A DNA stretch of 61,159 nt from Paenibacillus albidus (GTDB lineage Bacteria; Bacillota; Bacilli; Paenibacillales; Paenibacillaceae), in NCBI RefSeq assembly GCF_014644435.1, contig NZ_BMKR01000044.1, forward strand, positions 1 to 61,159, read 5' to 3'. Below are positions 1 through 7,404 of the stretch, one piece after another. Position 1 is the stretch's first letter. The number at the start of each line of letters is the position of its first letter. The notes beneath the pieces were generated by a model, which was not told the origin of the DNA, ran no database searches, and saw only the letters and a list, made by a program, of their open reading frames with translations. The position numbers and the translations under genes are program-made.

Positions 1-190
1 GAGCGATTGCTCATTTTGAAACATCTGACGAGAATTTGCATTCTCTACCGATTCATCTCCCGCATTTGCATGCTGTGAGAATCCTCTTTGTTTGGATTTC
101 ACTTTCGTGAATTCCCACTCACTCGTTGTTCAGTTTTCAAAGATCAAGCTCGTTGTTAGCGGCGATTATCTCGTCACCAGCAACTCTTAT
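1..190 (-). other. rRNA operon leader upstream of an off-window 16S gene
   Basis: This is the transcribed leader of an rRNA operon reading left out of the window. A boxA-like element (TGATCTTTGAAAACT, minus strand, 132-146) is the usual antitermination signal of Bacillales rRNA leaders. The following bases, ending in GAGCAATCGCTC at the edge, resemble the segment just before mature 16S rRNA in Paenibacillus. No 16S sequence is inside the window. A short reading frame on the plus strand here is not credible. Confidence 0.75.
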
Positions 191-219
191 AATATATCAT
201 GTCCGGCCGATTAATGCAA
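191..219 (-). promoter_or_regulatory. rrn promoter P2 (sigma-A)
   Basis: The -35 TTGCAT (214-219) and -10 TATATT (191-196) are 17 bp apart, read on the minus strand. It is the downstream member of a tandem pair, 85 bp from P1, the usual arrangement of Bacillus rRNA promoters. Confidence 0.75.
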
Positions 220-275
220 GCTCTTTTTTTAATTTCTTTCTGAGCTTCAACTTGGTGTCTCGCGGCCAGAAATAT

Positions 276-305
276 AATATATCATGGATCGACATACTAT
301 TGCAA
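276..305 (-). promoter_or_regulatory. rrn promoter P1 (sigma-A)
   Basis: The -35 TTGCAA (300-305) and -10 TATATT (276-281) are 18 bp apart on the minus strand. The core ATGATATATTATA is shared with P2. A further TGATATATT copy near 316-324 lacks a good -35 and is not called. Confidence 0.65.
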
Positions 306-375
306 GACTTTTTTCAATATATCACTCTATGAATTTTAACTAGTACTGCTTATACTGGTCACTACCCTAATAGCC

Positions 376-425
376 AACCCCTGCCAGAGAAGACTGCAGC
401 GCTGCAGTCTTCTCTGGCAGGGGTT
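376..425. repeat. 50-bp perfect palindrome between lysS and the rrn promoters
   Basis: The arms at 376-400 and 401-425 are exact reverse complements with no spacer. It lies just 3' of the lysS stop, so it could end lysS transcription, but the minus-strand sequence after it (GGCTATTAGGG) lacks a U-tract, so it is not a canonical intrinsic terminator. In DNA it could form a cruciform. Each arm carries a CTGCAG site near the centre. Confidence 0.9.
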
Positions 426-445
426 GTATTAACAGGGCAGCCTGC

Positions 446-1972
446 TTATTCAGTACGGTTGCGCATATGCGGGAACAGCAAGACGTCACGGATCGAAGCA
501 GCATTGGTCAGCAGCATAATGAGACGGTCTACACCGATGCCCAACCCGCCGGTAGGCGGCATGCCATACTCCAAAGCTCGGATGAAATCGTCGTCCATCT
601 CATGAGCTTCATCGTTGCCTTGTTCTTTTTCCGAAATCTGAGCTTCAAAACGCTGACGCTGATCGATTGGATCGTTCAGCTCGCTGAAAGCATTGGCATG
701 CTCGCGTGCTACGATAAACAGCTCAAAACGGTCAGTAAAGCGCGGGTCCTGATCATTCTTCTTGGCCAACGGTGAGATCTCAACCGGATGACCTGTTACA
801 AAGGTAGGCTGAATTAGCGTTTCTTCCACAAACTGTTCAAAGAAAGCATTAAGAATATGTCCGAAGGTCATGTGCTTCTCAACCGGCACACGATGTTCTT
901 TAGCCAGGCGTTGTGCTTCTTCATTGCTCATATGAACGCTGAAATCCACACCGGTCACTTCCCTAACGGCATCAACCATTGAAACCCGGCGCCATTGTGG
1001 CGTTAAATCTATCTCATGACCTTGGTAGTTAATCTTTTGTGTGCCGAGCACCTCTTGGGCAATATGGGCAATCATGCTTTCGGTGAGATGCATAATATCC
1101 TTATAGTCGGCATAAGCTTCGTACAGCTCTATCATGGTGAACTCCGGATTATGACGCGTGGAAATCCCCTCATTGCGGTAAACCCGTCCGATTTCGTACA
1201 CTTTTTCGAGTCCGCCTACAATCAGGCGTTTCAGGTGGAGCTCAATGGCAATCCGCATGTACAGCTGCATATCCAGCGTATTATGATGTGTGATGAACGG
1301 ACGGGCAGCGGCTCCCCCGGCAATTGCATGAAGGGTTGGCGTCTCCACCTCAAGGTAGCCAAGAGAATCCAAGTAGCGACGCATCGACTGAATGATCCGG
1401 GAACGGGCAATAAAGGTCTGTTGAACTTCCGGATTAATAATCAGGTCGACATAACGCTGGCGATAACGGAGCTCCACGTCCTTTAGACCATGGTATTTCT
1501 CAGGAAGCGGCAGCAGGGATTTCGACAAAACTTCGAGATTGTCTACTTTAATGGAGGTTTCACCCGTCTTGGTCTTGAAGACCGTTCCGCGAACACCGAT
1601 GATGTCGCCCAGGTCCAGAACATTAAAGGCTGCATATTGGGCTTCAGGAATACTGTCCTGCCGCACATAAAGCTGAATTTTGCCGCTAAGGTCCTGCACA
1701 TGTGAAAAGCTGGCTTTACCCATAACACGTTTAGCCATAATACGGCCTGCAATACTAACTTCTACGGCCAGCTCATCCAGTTCCTCTTTAGTCATTCCGT
1801 CATACTTCGCGATGAGATCTCCTGCGTTAGCTGTACGCTCATATTTTTTGCCGAACGGGTCAATTCCTAGTCCACGCAGCTCGTCCAATTTGGCACGGCG
1901 GATCTGCAGCAGCTCACTCAGTTCATTCTCTGGCATCTCCACATTGTCCGCATTGTTCATTTCTTCGGTCAT
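446..1972 (-). CDS. lysS: lysyl-tRNA synthetase, class II
   Basis: It charges tRNA-Lys with lysine in the cytoplasm. At 508 aa it has the family length, with an N-terminal OB-fold anticodon-binding domain (about 60-160) and a class II catalytic core: motif 2 around YRNEGIS with FTMIELYEAY, and motif 3 GIGVDRLIMLL near the C-terminus. An ATG at 1981 is possible, but AGGGG lies directly against it; the ATG at 1972 has proper Shine-Dalgarno spacing and gives an MTEEMNNAD start. It is preceded by the greA terminator and its own candidate promoter, and followed by the 50-bp palindrome and then an rrn operon, as in B. subtilis. Confidence 0.97.
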   Translation of the reverse strand: MTEEMNNADNVEMPENELSELLQIRRAKLDELRGLGIDPFGKKYERTANAGDLIAKYDGMTKEELDELAVEVSIAGRIMAKRVMGKASFSHVQDLSGKIQLYVRQDSIPEAQYAAFNVLDLGDIIGVRGTVFKTKTGETSIKVDNLEVLSKSLLPLPEKYHGLKDVELRYRQRYVDLIINPEVQQTFIARSRIIQSMRRYLDSLGYLEVETPTLHAIAGGAAARPFITHHNTLDMQLYMRIAIELHLKRLIVGGLEKVYEIGRVYRNEGISTRHNPEFTMIELYEAYADYKDIMHLTESMIAHIAQEVLGTQKINYQGHEIDLTPQWRRVSMVDAVREVTGVDFSVHMSNEEAQRLAKEHRVPVEKHMTFGHILNAFFEQFVEETLIQPTFVTGHPVEISPLAKKNDQDPRFTDRFELFIVAREHANAFSELNDPIDQRQRFEAQISEKEQGNDEAHEMDDDFIRALEYGMPPTGGLGIGVDRLIMLLTNAASIRDVLLFPHMRNRTE

Positions 1973-2003
1973 GCTCTTCATCCCCTATTCACTCAAGTAA
2001 TGT

Positions 2004-2033
2004 CATATACACAAGAAGAAACGGCTCCGTCAA
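2004..2033 (-). promoter_or_regulatory. candidate lysS promoter (sigma-A)
   Basis: TTGACG (2028-2033) is followed after 18 bp by TATATG (2004-2009) on the minus strand, about 35 bp before the chosen lysS start. The -35 is good and the -10 moderate. Its place downstream of the greA terminator supports it. Confidence 0.45.
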
Positions 2034-2118
2034 CGTAGCAGAAGACAGTCCCGTTCCAGCTCCAAATACAAGCAGTATGTGTTCACCCGTATTTTTCAAT
2101 GAAGGGTATTGATAATGT

Positions 2119-2146
2119 TGAAAAAGCTTCCCTAAGGAAGCTTTCC
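2119..2146 (-). terminator. greA terminator
   Basis: AAAGCTTCC (2136-2144 read in reverse) pairs with GGAAGCTTT around a four-base loop, followed by TTC on the minus strand. It lies about 90 bp after greA. Confidence 0.75.
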
Positions 2147-2230
2147 CAAACATGTTCCCTTGTTCTGCCTTGCATACCCTAAGCGGTATACAGTGGCAGC
2201 CACTCTATTGGCAGACGCAAAGTCTGTCTG

Positions 2231-2710
2231 TTACTTCATGCGAATATCGAGGATTTTATATTGAATAACGCCGGCAGGAACGCTTACGTCAACAATGGTG
2301 CCCTTTTTCTTGCCGATAATGGCTTTGCCTACAGGGCTCTCGTTGGAAATCTTGTTATTAAGCGGGTCGGATTCGGCCGTGCCGACAATGGTATATTCCA
2401 TGATATCGCCATATTCCATATCCTCAACACTTACAGTAACGCCAATACTCACCACGTCAGTAACGATTTCGTCGCTATTGATAATCCGCGCGTTGCGGAG
2501 CATCTTCTCCAAAGTGATTACGCGTCCCTCTATAAAGGCCTGTTCATTCTTCGCGTCTTCATATTCGGAGTTCTCACTGATATCTCCGTAACCAATCGCT
2601 ACCTTAATCCGCTCGGCAACCTCACGGCGCTTCACGGATTTGAGGATCTCCAGTTCTTCTTCCAGGCGCTTTAGCCCGTCTGGGGTAAGGATGACTTCTT
2701 TATCGCTCAT
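2231..2710 (-). CDS. greA: transcription elongation factor GreA
   Basis: GreA binds the RNA polymerase secondary channel and stimulates cleavage of backtracked transcripts. The 159-aa protein has the N-terminal coiled coil (about 1-75, including LEEELEILKSVKRREVAERI and GDISENSEYEDAK, whose acidic tip is the catalytic part) and the C-terminal FKBP-like domain with PVGKAIIGKKKGT. The start at MSDKEVILT is chosen because AGGAGA lies about 10 nt upstream; a longer reading from 2737 would include this site. It has a consensus promoter and its own terminator, so it is probably monocistronic, although dusB lies directly upstream. Confidence 0.96.
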   Translation of the reverse strand: MSDKEVILTPDGLKRLEEELEILKSVKRREVAERIKVAIGYGDISENSEYEDAKNEQAFIEGRVITLEKMLRNARIINSDEIVTDVVSIGVTVSVEDMEYGDIMEYTIVGTAESDPLNNKISNESPVGKAIIGKKKGTIVDVSVPAGVIQYKILDIRMK

Positions 2711-2769
2711 CTCAACCGATTCTCCTGTCGTATACATTTATTGAAAACACCATAACTATATGCGAATCT

Positions 2770-2788
2770 GGAGGGATAAGAACCCTCC
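2770..2788 (-). other. hairpin in the greA leader
   Basis: GGAGGG and CCCTCC pair around a seven-base loop about 60 bp before the greA start and about 45 bp after the promoter -10. The arm AAGGAGGG looks like a strong Shine-Dalgarno without a start codon at the right distance. No U-tract follows, so it is not a terminator. Confidence 0.5.
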
Positions 2789-2832
2789 TTGCTGCACCTT
2801 ACTTAACTGTAACGGCGATTTTATACTGAGAA

Positions 2833-2861
2833 ATTATATTGGAACCGCTACAAAATGTCAA
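2833..2861 (-). promoter_or_regulatory. greA promoter, full sigma-A consensus
   Basis: TTGACA (2856-2861) and TATAAT (2833-2838) are separated by exactly 17 bp on the minus strand. This is an unmodified consensus promoter between dusB and greA. Confidence 0.85.
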
Positions 2862-2913
2862 TGATGCCACATATAATGCTCCGTGTAATCAGGAAATGTC
2901 ACGTAAATTACCC

Positions 2914-3936
2914 TTAAACCGCTGAGAGCGATGCCTCAACGCCCTTATTGCCGCCGGATTCTTCGTTCTTAATCTGTTCGACAAACTCATTCAAAATGTT
3001 CACCATTTCGTCGCGCCGGGTTTTTTCCATAATGACATCCTTAACCCGTGCCGCAGCTTTCATACCTTTCAGGTACCAAGCCAAGTGCTTGCGCATCTCG
3101 CGTACAGCAACAGCTTCGCCCTTAAGCGCAATCAGACGATCCATATGCAGAATTGCAACCTTGATCTTCTCTTCGACACCCGGTTCCGGCAGCAATTCCC
3201 CCGTGCTCAAGTACTGAATCGTGCGATACAGCATCCACGGGTTGCCAAGCGCTCCCCGGCCGATCATGACACCGTCACATCCGGTCTGATCCAGCATAGC
3301 CCGGGCATCTTCAGGGGTATTCACATCCCCGTTGCCGATAACCGGAATGGATACCGCTTCTTTGGCCATTTTGATATAATTCCAGTCGGCGTGGCCGGTG
3401 TACAGCTGTTCCCGTGTCCGACCATGTACGCTGACTGCCTGACCGCCGGCCCGCTCGACTGCACGCGCGTTGTCTTCGACGAAGATATGCTCGCTGTCCC
3501 AGCCGATCCGCATTTTGACTGTTACGGGCTTATCCACGACATCAACAACCGCAGAGACCATTTCATATATTTTATCCGGATTCAGCAGCCAGCGTGCACC
3601 CGCATCGCATTTGGTCACTTTCGGCACGGGACAGCCCATATTAATGTCAATAATATCAGCGTTTGTCTCTTTATCCACCACTTTGGCGGCTTCCACCAGC
3701 GACGTGCGGTCCCCTCCAAAAATCTGCAGACTCAGCGGTTTCTCCCGTTCGTCCACGAACAACATCTCGCGGGTCCGCGTATTGCCGTGCAGGATCGCTT
3801 TATCACTCACCATTTCCGCACAGACCAAACCTGTGCCGAACTCTTTGGCAATCAAACGAAATGCCGGATTGCATACGCCAGCCATAGGGGCCAGAACGAC
3901 CTGGTTCTTCATTTCAATGCCGCCAATCTTCAGCAT
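2914..3936 (-). CDS. dusB: tRNA-dihydrouridine synthase
   Basis: This FMN- and NADPH-dependent enzyme reduces uridines in the tRNA D-loop. It has about 340 aa with a TIM barrel. Visible motifs are VVLAPMAGV at the N-terminus, DINMGCPVPKV with the catalytic cysteine in MGCP (about 100), VKMRIGW, SVHGRTREQLYTG and GVMIGRGALGNPW. AGAGGAA is directly against a GTG at 3945; the ATG at 3936 has the better spacing and is used. It follows yazB closely, probably as the last gene of the folate operon, as in B. subtilis (yacF). Confidence 0.95.
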   Translation of the reverse strand: MLKIGGIEMKNQVVLAPMAGVCNPAFRLIAKEFGTGLVCAEMVSDKAILHGNTRTREMLFVDEREKPLSLQIFGGDRTSLVEAAKVVDKETNADIIDINMGCPVPKVTKCDAGARWLLNPDKIYEMVSAVVDVVDKPVTVKMRIGWDSEHIFVEDNARAVERAGGQAVSVHGRTREQLYTGHADWNYIKMAKEAVSIPVIGNGDVNTPEDARAMLDQTGCDGVMIGRGALGNPWMLYRTIQYLSTGELLPEPGVEEKIKVAILHMDRLIALKGEAVAVREMRKHLAWYLKGMKAAARVKDVIMEKTRRDEMVNILNEFVEQIKNEESGGNKGVEASLSAV

Positions 3937-3962
3937 TCGGTTCACTTCCTCTACTTTTATAT

Positions 3963-4169
3963 CTAAGATGGATTTGCGAGTTCTTCGGTGGAAACCCCGA
4001 GAACATCCGCAATTTTATTTAAAATTTGATCCTCTAAACGTCTATTACCCCTCTCAACTGCACCAAGTACAGCCAAGGAAATCCCGGCGTGATCCGCCAG
4101 CTCCTGCTGGGTATATCCCTTTAGCTTACGGAATGCCCGGACCCGCCGTCCCATACGCTTGTTGTCCAC
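3963..4169 (-). CDS. yazB: small XRE-type helix-turn-helix protein (YazB-like)
   Basis: The 68-aa protein is almost entirely one Cro/C1-type helix-turn-helix: RRVRAFRKLKGYTQQELADH followed by AGISLAVLGAVERGNR. A GTG start with AAGGAAGG upstream is used. Its first 49 bp overlap the end of folK in another frame, which indicates translational coupling. The homologue sits at the same place in B. subtilis; its targets are unknown. It could regulate the folate operon, but that is inference. Confidence 0.85.
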   Translation of the reverse strand: MDNKRMGRRVRAFRKLKGYTQQELADHAGISLAVLGAVERGNRRLEDQILNKIADVLGVSTEELANPS

Positions 4170-4669
4170 AGCCGAATTCCTTCCTTTCCATCGATGTCCT
4201 CCAGCGCTTTGGTGATCAGACCTCGAAGTCCGGAATGTTCATTCTGTGGAACGATATCGTTAAGAGGCACCAGGACAAAGGCACGCTCAAACATACGCGG
4301 ATGCGGCAGGGTTAATTCCGGAACATCCAGTGACCGGCCTTCTACCCATAATAAATCAAGGTCTACTGTCCTCGGCCCAAAGCGGACATCTCGTGTGCGG
4401 CCCAGCCGGTTCTCAATCTCCAGCATGACATTCAGCAAGGCTTCCGGTGTGAGTGTAGTTCGCAGCAATGCTGCCATATTCAGAAACTGCGGCTGGTCCA
4501 AATAACCCACAGGCTCAGTCTCATATACTCCCGAACAACGAACGACTTGAACACCTTCGGAATCTTCCAGTTGGTGTAAGGCTTCAACCAGGGTCCCCTC
4601 ACGGTCCCCCAGATTAGCCCCTAAAGCAATATAAGCCTCTGATTCCTCAGAGGTGGAATGGTTATTCAT
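4121..4669 (-). CDS. folK: 2-amino-4-hydroxy-6-hydroxymethyldihydropteridine pyrophosphokinase
   Basis: HPPK transfers pyrophosphate from ATP to 6-hydroxymethyl-dihydropterin, the step before dihydropteroate synthesis. At about 182 aa it has the family length. Motifs are YIALGANLGDREG, the VYETEPVGYLDQPQFLN loop, the RFGPRTVDLDLLW signature with the metal-binding DLD, and LPHPRMFERAFVLVPL. The start is the ATG at 4669, with GAGGAAGTGAG upstream. It sits 10 bp after folB and overlaps yazB. Confidence 0.95.
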   Translation of the reverse strand: MNNHSTSEESEAYIALGANLGDREGTLVEALHQLEDSEGVQVVRCSGVYETEPVGYLDQPQFLNMAALLRTTLTPEALLNVMLEIENRLGRTRDVRFGPRTVDLDLLWVEGRSLDVPELTLPHPRMFERAFVLVPLNDIVPQNEHSGLRGLITKALEDIDGKEGIRLWTTSVWDGGSGHSVS

Positions 4670-4679
4670 CAATTGGGTC

Positions 4680-5042
4680 TCACTTCCTCGTTCTTCGCAG
4701 TTCTACGGTCACTCCCTGAAAATGAATGTCGAACGGCGGATGCGGTTTGGTCACTTTGACCGTTACTGCATTGATAATAGTATAAGTGTCCAGTAACGCG
4801 GATGCAATATGTTCTCCCAAAGCTTCAATTAATTTAAAGGACTTTGTTTCGACAATGTTCTTGACCAGCGTATGCACTTCGGCATAGTTGACGGTCTGAT
4901 CCAGGTCATCGTTCAGTCCTGCGCCCTGCAAATCCAATTCCAGCTCCAAATCAATATAGTAACGCTGTCCCAGCTTGCGTTCTTCTTCAAATACTCCGTG
5001 ATAACCGTAATATTCCATTCTATGCAGCATCATTTTATCCAT
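4680..5042 (-). CDS. folB: dihydroneopterin aldolase
   Basis: FolB converts 7,8-dihydroneopterin to 6-hydroxymethyl-dihydropterin and glycolaldehyde. The 120-aa protein fits the family, with GYHGVFEEERKLGQRYYIDL (the substrate-binding glutamate region), NYAEVHTLV, LIEALGEHIA and the C-terminal KPHPPFDIHFQGVTVEL. AAGGCGG precedes the ATG. It lies between folP and folK in the folate operon. Confidence 0.95.
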   Translation of the reverse strand: MDKMMLHRMEYYGYHGVFEEERKLGQRYYIDLELELDLQGAGLNDDLDQTVNYAEVHTLVKNIVETKSFKLIEALGEHIASALLDTYTIINAVTVKVTKPHPPFDIHFQGVTVELRRTRK

Positions 5043-5090
5043 TTGCCAAACCGCCTTTTGGGTGCGAATATAATTTGTCCAACTGATTAT

Positions 5091-5948
5091 TTATCCCTGG
5101 ACCCGCGGTGCAGCGGTATAGAGCATAGCGTCACACATCGCGACAGTCCGTTTGATCTTGGCTACGTCGTGCACACGGACAATCTGGCAGCCTTGGGCAA
5201 TACCGAAGGCCACCGTAGCAGCCGTTCCCTCTACAACATCATTCGGCGGCAAATCCAGTACGGTGCGGATGAATTTTTTGCGGGACGTTCCGAGCAGCAG
5301 AGGATAATCCAGTGCATGCAGACTGTCCAGCGACATCATGGCTTGCAGATTCTCATGGTAATCCTTGGCGAATCCGATACCGGGGTCCAAAATTATATTG
5401 TAAGGCTTCACTCCCGCCTCCAACGCAAGGTTCACGCTTCCCTGCAAATCCGCAATCATATCGGGGATCAGATCCGTATAGCGGCGGTCGTGGCGATTGT
5501 GCATAACAATAATCGGGCATTCCGCTTCTGCAGCCACCGCGGCCATTAAGGGGTCGGCTTTGCAGCCCCATACATCATTAATGATATGTGCACCGGCAGC
5601 CAGAGCTTGGCGTGCTACTTCCGCTTTGTAGGTATCTACAGACAAGGGTAAGTGGGGAGCGGCACGGTGAATGCTCTCAATGACAGGCAGCACACGGGCG
5701 AGCTCCTCCTCCAGGCTGACCGGCTCGTGGCCGGGTCTTGTCGATTCTCCGCCAATATCAATGATATCTGCACCGTCTGCAGCCATTTGCAGCGCATGTT
5801 CGGCAGCCCTCTTCGGTTCATCCCACAATCCGCCATCCGAAAAAGAGTCCGGAGTCACATTCAGAATACCCATAATTAACGTTCGTGTTCCCAGTGTCAG
5901 TTCTGTTTCTCCGCAGCGGTAGGTCCGCTTGTAGAGGATTGGCTTCAT
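5091..5948 (-). CDS. folP: dihydropteroate synthase
   Basis: It condenses PABA with hydroxymethyl-dihydropterin pyrophosphate and is the sulfonamide target. The 285-aa TIM-barrel protein carries LIMGILNVTPDSFSDGG, ADIIDIGGESTRPGHEPV, LSVDTYKAEVA, HIINDVWG, ILDPGIGFAKDYHENL and LLGTSRKKFI. It begins 2 bp after the pabC stop, consistent with one transcript running from pabB. Confidence 0.97.
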   Translation of the reverse strand: MKPILYKRTYRCGETELTLGTRTLIMGILNVTPDSFSDGGLWDEPKRAAEHALQMAADGADIIDIGGESTRPGHEPVSLEEELARVLPVIESIHRAAPHLPLSVDTYKAEVARQALAAGAHIINDVWGCKADPLMAAVAAEAECPIIVMHNRHDRRYTDLIPDMIADLQGSVNLALEAGVKPYNIILDPGIGFAKDYHENLQAMMSLDSLHALDYPLLLGTSRKKFIRTVLDLPPNDVVEGTAATVAFGIAQGCQIVRVHDVAKIKRTVAMCDAMLYTAAPRVQG

Positions 5949-5950
5949 AA

Positions 5951-6826
5951 TTACAGCCCCGCCTTTTCTCTGTATAGATGGATTAGCTGTCCGGTTAACG
6001 GGCCGCAGCGGCCTTCACTCACCAGCCATTGATGATCCTCTTGCCACAACGTTGTCACTGGAACGATCTCTTGTACGGAGTTCGTCATGAATACTTCGTC
6101 CGCATGCTTTAGCTGTTCCCAGCCATAAATCCCTTCTTCCACTCTTATCCCGGCAGCAAGGGCCAGTTCCAGCACCATTTCCCGGGTAATTCCAGGAAGA
6201 ATCCCTGTGCTTAAATCGGGGGTGCAGAGCACAGCATCTTTTACAAAAAAGATATTGCTGACAATCCCCTCAGCAATCGCCTCCCCTGCGGTCAGCATTA
6301 ACCCCTCCGCTCCGTAGGCGGCAGAGGCATATCCGCTAAGCTCACGCTTGGCGAGAATATTATTCATGTAGTGGAGGGACTTCAGACGTAACGGCCCCTC
6401 CGGCGTATTGCGTCTGGTCAACAGAAGCTGGAGCGGCCTGCCCTGCGTGTAAAGCGTATCCGGCACAACCGGCAGCGCCTTGATATAGAGCAAATGAGTC
6501 GGTGTATGGTAGTCTCCCGCAGGCAGCCCCAGGATATCCTCACCAGCCGTTACGGTATAGCGTACATAAGCTTCCTCAAGCCGGTTGGCCTCCATAACCG
6601 CTGTGATCCAGCTCTTTAGGTACTCCAGATCAGGCACAAACGGAATACCGAGCTGCCGGCAGCCGTCCGCGAGCCTTTTAACATGCCGTTCCAGCAGGAA
6701 CGGCGATCCTTTGTAGGTACGAAAGGTTTCAAACAAACCCATGCCATACAAAAAGCCGTGATCCAGGGCGGAAACTACAGGAGTCCGGGCGTCCACCACG
6801 CCCCCGTTCAAACCTATATAGTTCAT
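5951..6826 (-). CDS. pabC: 4-amino-4-deoxychorismate lyase
   Basis: This PLP enzyme releases pyruvate from aminodeoxychorismate to give PABA. The 291-aa protein belongs to the fold-type IV branched-chain aminotransferase family: DHGFLYGMGLFETFR at the N-terminus, LKSLHYMNNILAKRE with the PLP lysine in LKSLHY (about 150), and the C-terminal EVFMTNSVQEIVPVT. Its ATG overlaps the pabA stop as ATGA. Branched-chain or D-amino-acid aminotransferase activity is excluded mainly by context. Confidence 0.92.
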   Translation of the reverse strand: MNYIGLNGGVVDARTPVVSALDHGFLYGMGLFETFRTYKGSPFLLERHVKRLADGCRQLGIPFVPDLEYLKSWITAVMEANRLEEAYVRYTVTAGEDILGLPAGDYHTPTHLLYIKALPVVPDTLYTQGRPLQLLLTRRNTPEGPLRLKSLHYMNNILAKRELSGYASAAYGAEGLMLTAGEAIAEGIVSNIFFVKDAVLCTPDLSTGILPGITREMVLELALAAGIRVEEGIYGWEQLKHADEVFMTNSVQEIVPVTTLWQEDHQWLVSEGRCGPLTGQLIHLYREKAGL

Positions 6827-7404
6827 GCCGGCTCTCCGGCACTCCGTTTCAGGAAGTTGCGCAGCATCGTGTGACCATGATTGGTAATAATCGATTCCGG
6901 ATGGAATTGTACACCTTCTATCGGATAGTCCTTATGGCGCAGTGCCATGATCTCGCCTTCAGCTGTCTCGGCTGTAATCTCCAGACAATCAGGCAGACTT
7001 TCCCGTTCCACGATCAAAGAATGATAACGTGTGGCTGTGAACGGAGATTCCAGCCCTTCAAATACCGATGTCCCCTGATGGTGAATCGGCGAGGTCTTGC
7101 CATGCATCAGACGTTCGGCACGGATCACTTTCCCGCCAAAGGCTTGTCCAATGGCCTGGTGCCCCAGGCAAACCCCGAAAATTGGAATCACGCCCTTGAA
7201 ATGGTGCAGCACTTCCAGGCTAATGCCGGCTTCTGTCGGCGTGCAAGGCCCAGGAGAGATCAGGATATGATCCGGGGCCAGCTCTTCAATTCCCTGGATA
7301 GTGATTTCGTCGTTGCGGTACACCTTCACTTCCTCCCCCAGCTCACCTAAGTACTGCACGAGGTTATACGTAAAGGAATCATAATTATCGATGACCAAAA
7401 TCAT
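6823..7404 (-). CDS. pabA: glutamine amidotransferase subunit of aminodeoxychorismate (and possibly anthranilate) synthase
   Basis: It releases ammonia from glutamine for PabB. The 193-aa class I amidotransferase starts MILVIDNYDSFTYNLVQYLG, has the oxyanion loop LISPGPCTP, the nucleophile in FGVCLGHQAIGQAFGG (Cys about 79) and the catalytic His-Glu in GVQFHPESI. In B. subtilis the equivalent subunit also serves TrpE; no trp gene is visible here, so dual use is possible but unproven. Stop and start codons overlap pabB and pabC by 4 bp. Confidence 0.95.
   Translation of the reverse strand: MILVIDNYDSFTYNLVQYLGELGEEVKVYRNDEITIQGIEELAPDHILISPGPCTPTEAGISLEVLHHFKGVIPIFGVCLGHQAIGQAFGGKVIRAERLMHGKTSPIHHQGTSVFEGLESPFTATRYHSLIVERESLPDCLEITAETAEGEIMALRHKDYPIEGVQFHPESIITNHGHTMLRNFLKRSAGEPA

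Noticed and set aside
126..332. 68-codon plus-strand frame in the rrn promoter region
   Set aside because: It covers the tandem rrn promoters and leader, and the translation looks non-coding.
1982..2118. T-box leader in front of lysS
   Set aside because: There is no AGGGTGG-type T-box sequence or specifier stem, and the gap is too short.
3085..4315. Overlapping long plus-strand frames opposite dusB
   Set aside because: dusB on the minus strand is unambiguous and the plus frames lack Shine-Dalgarno sites and domains.
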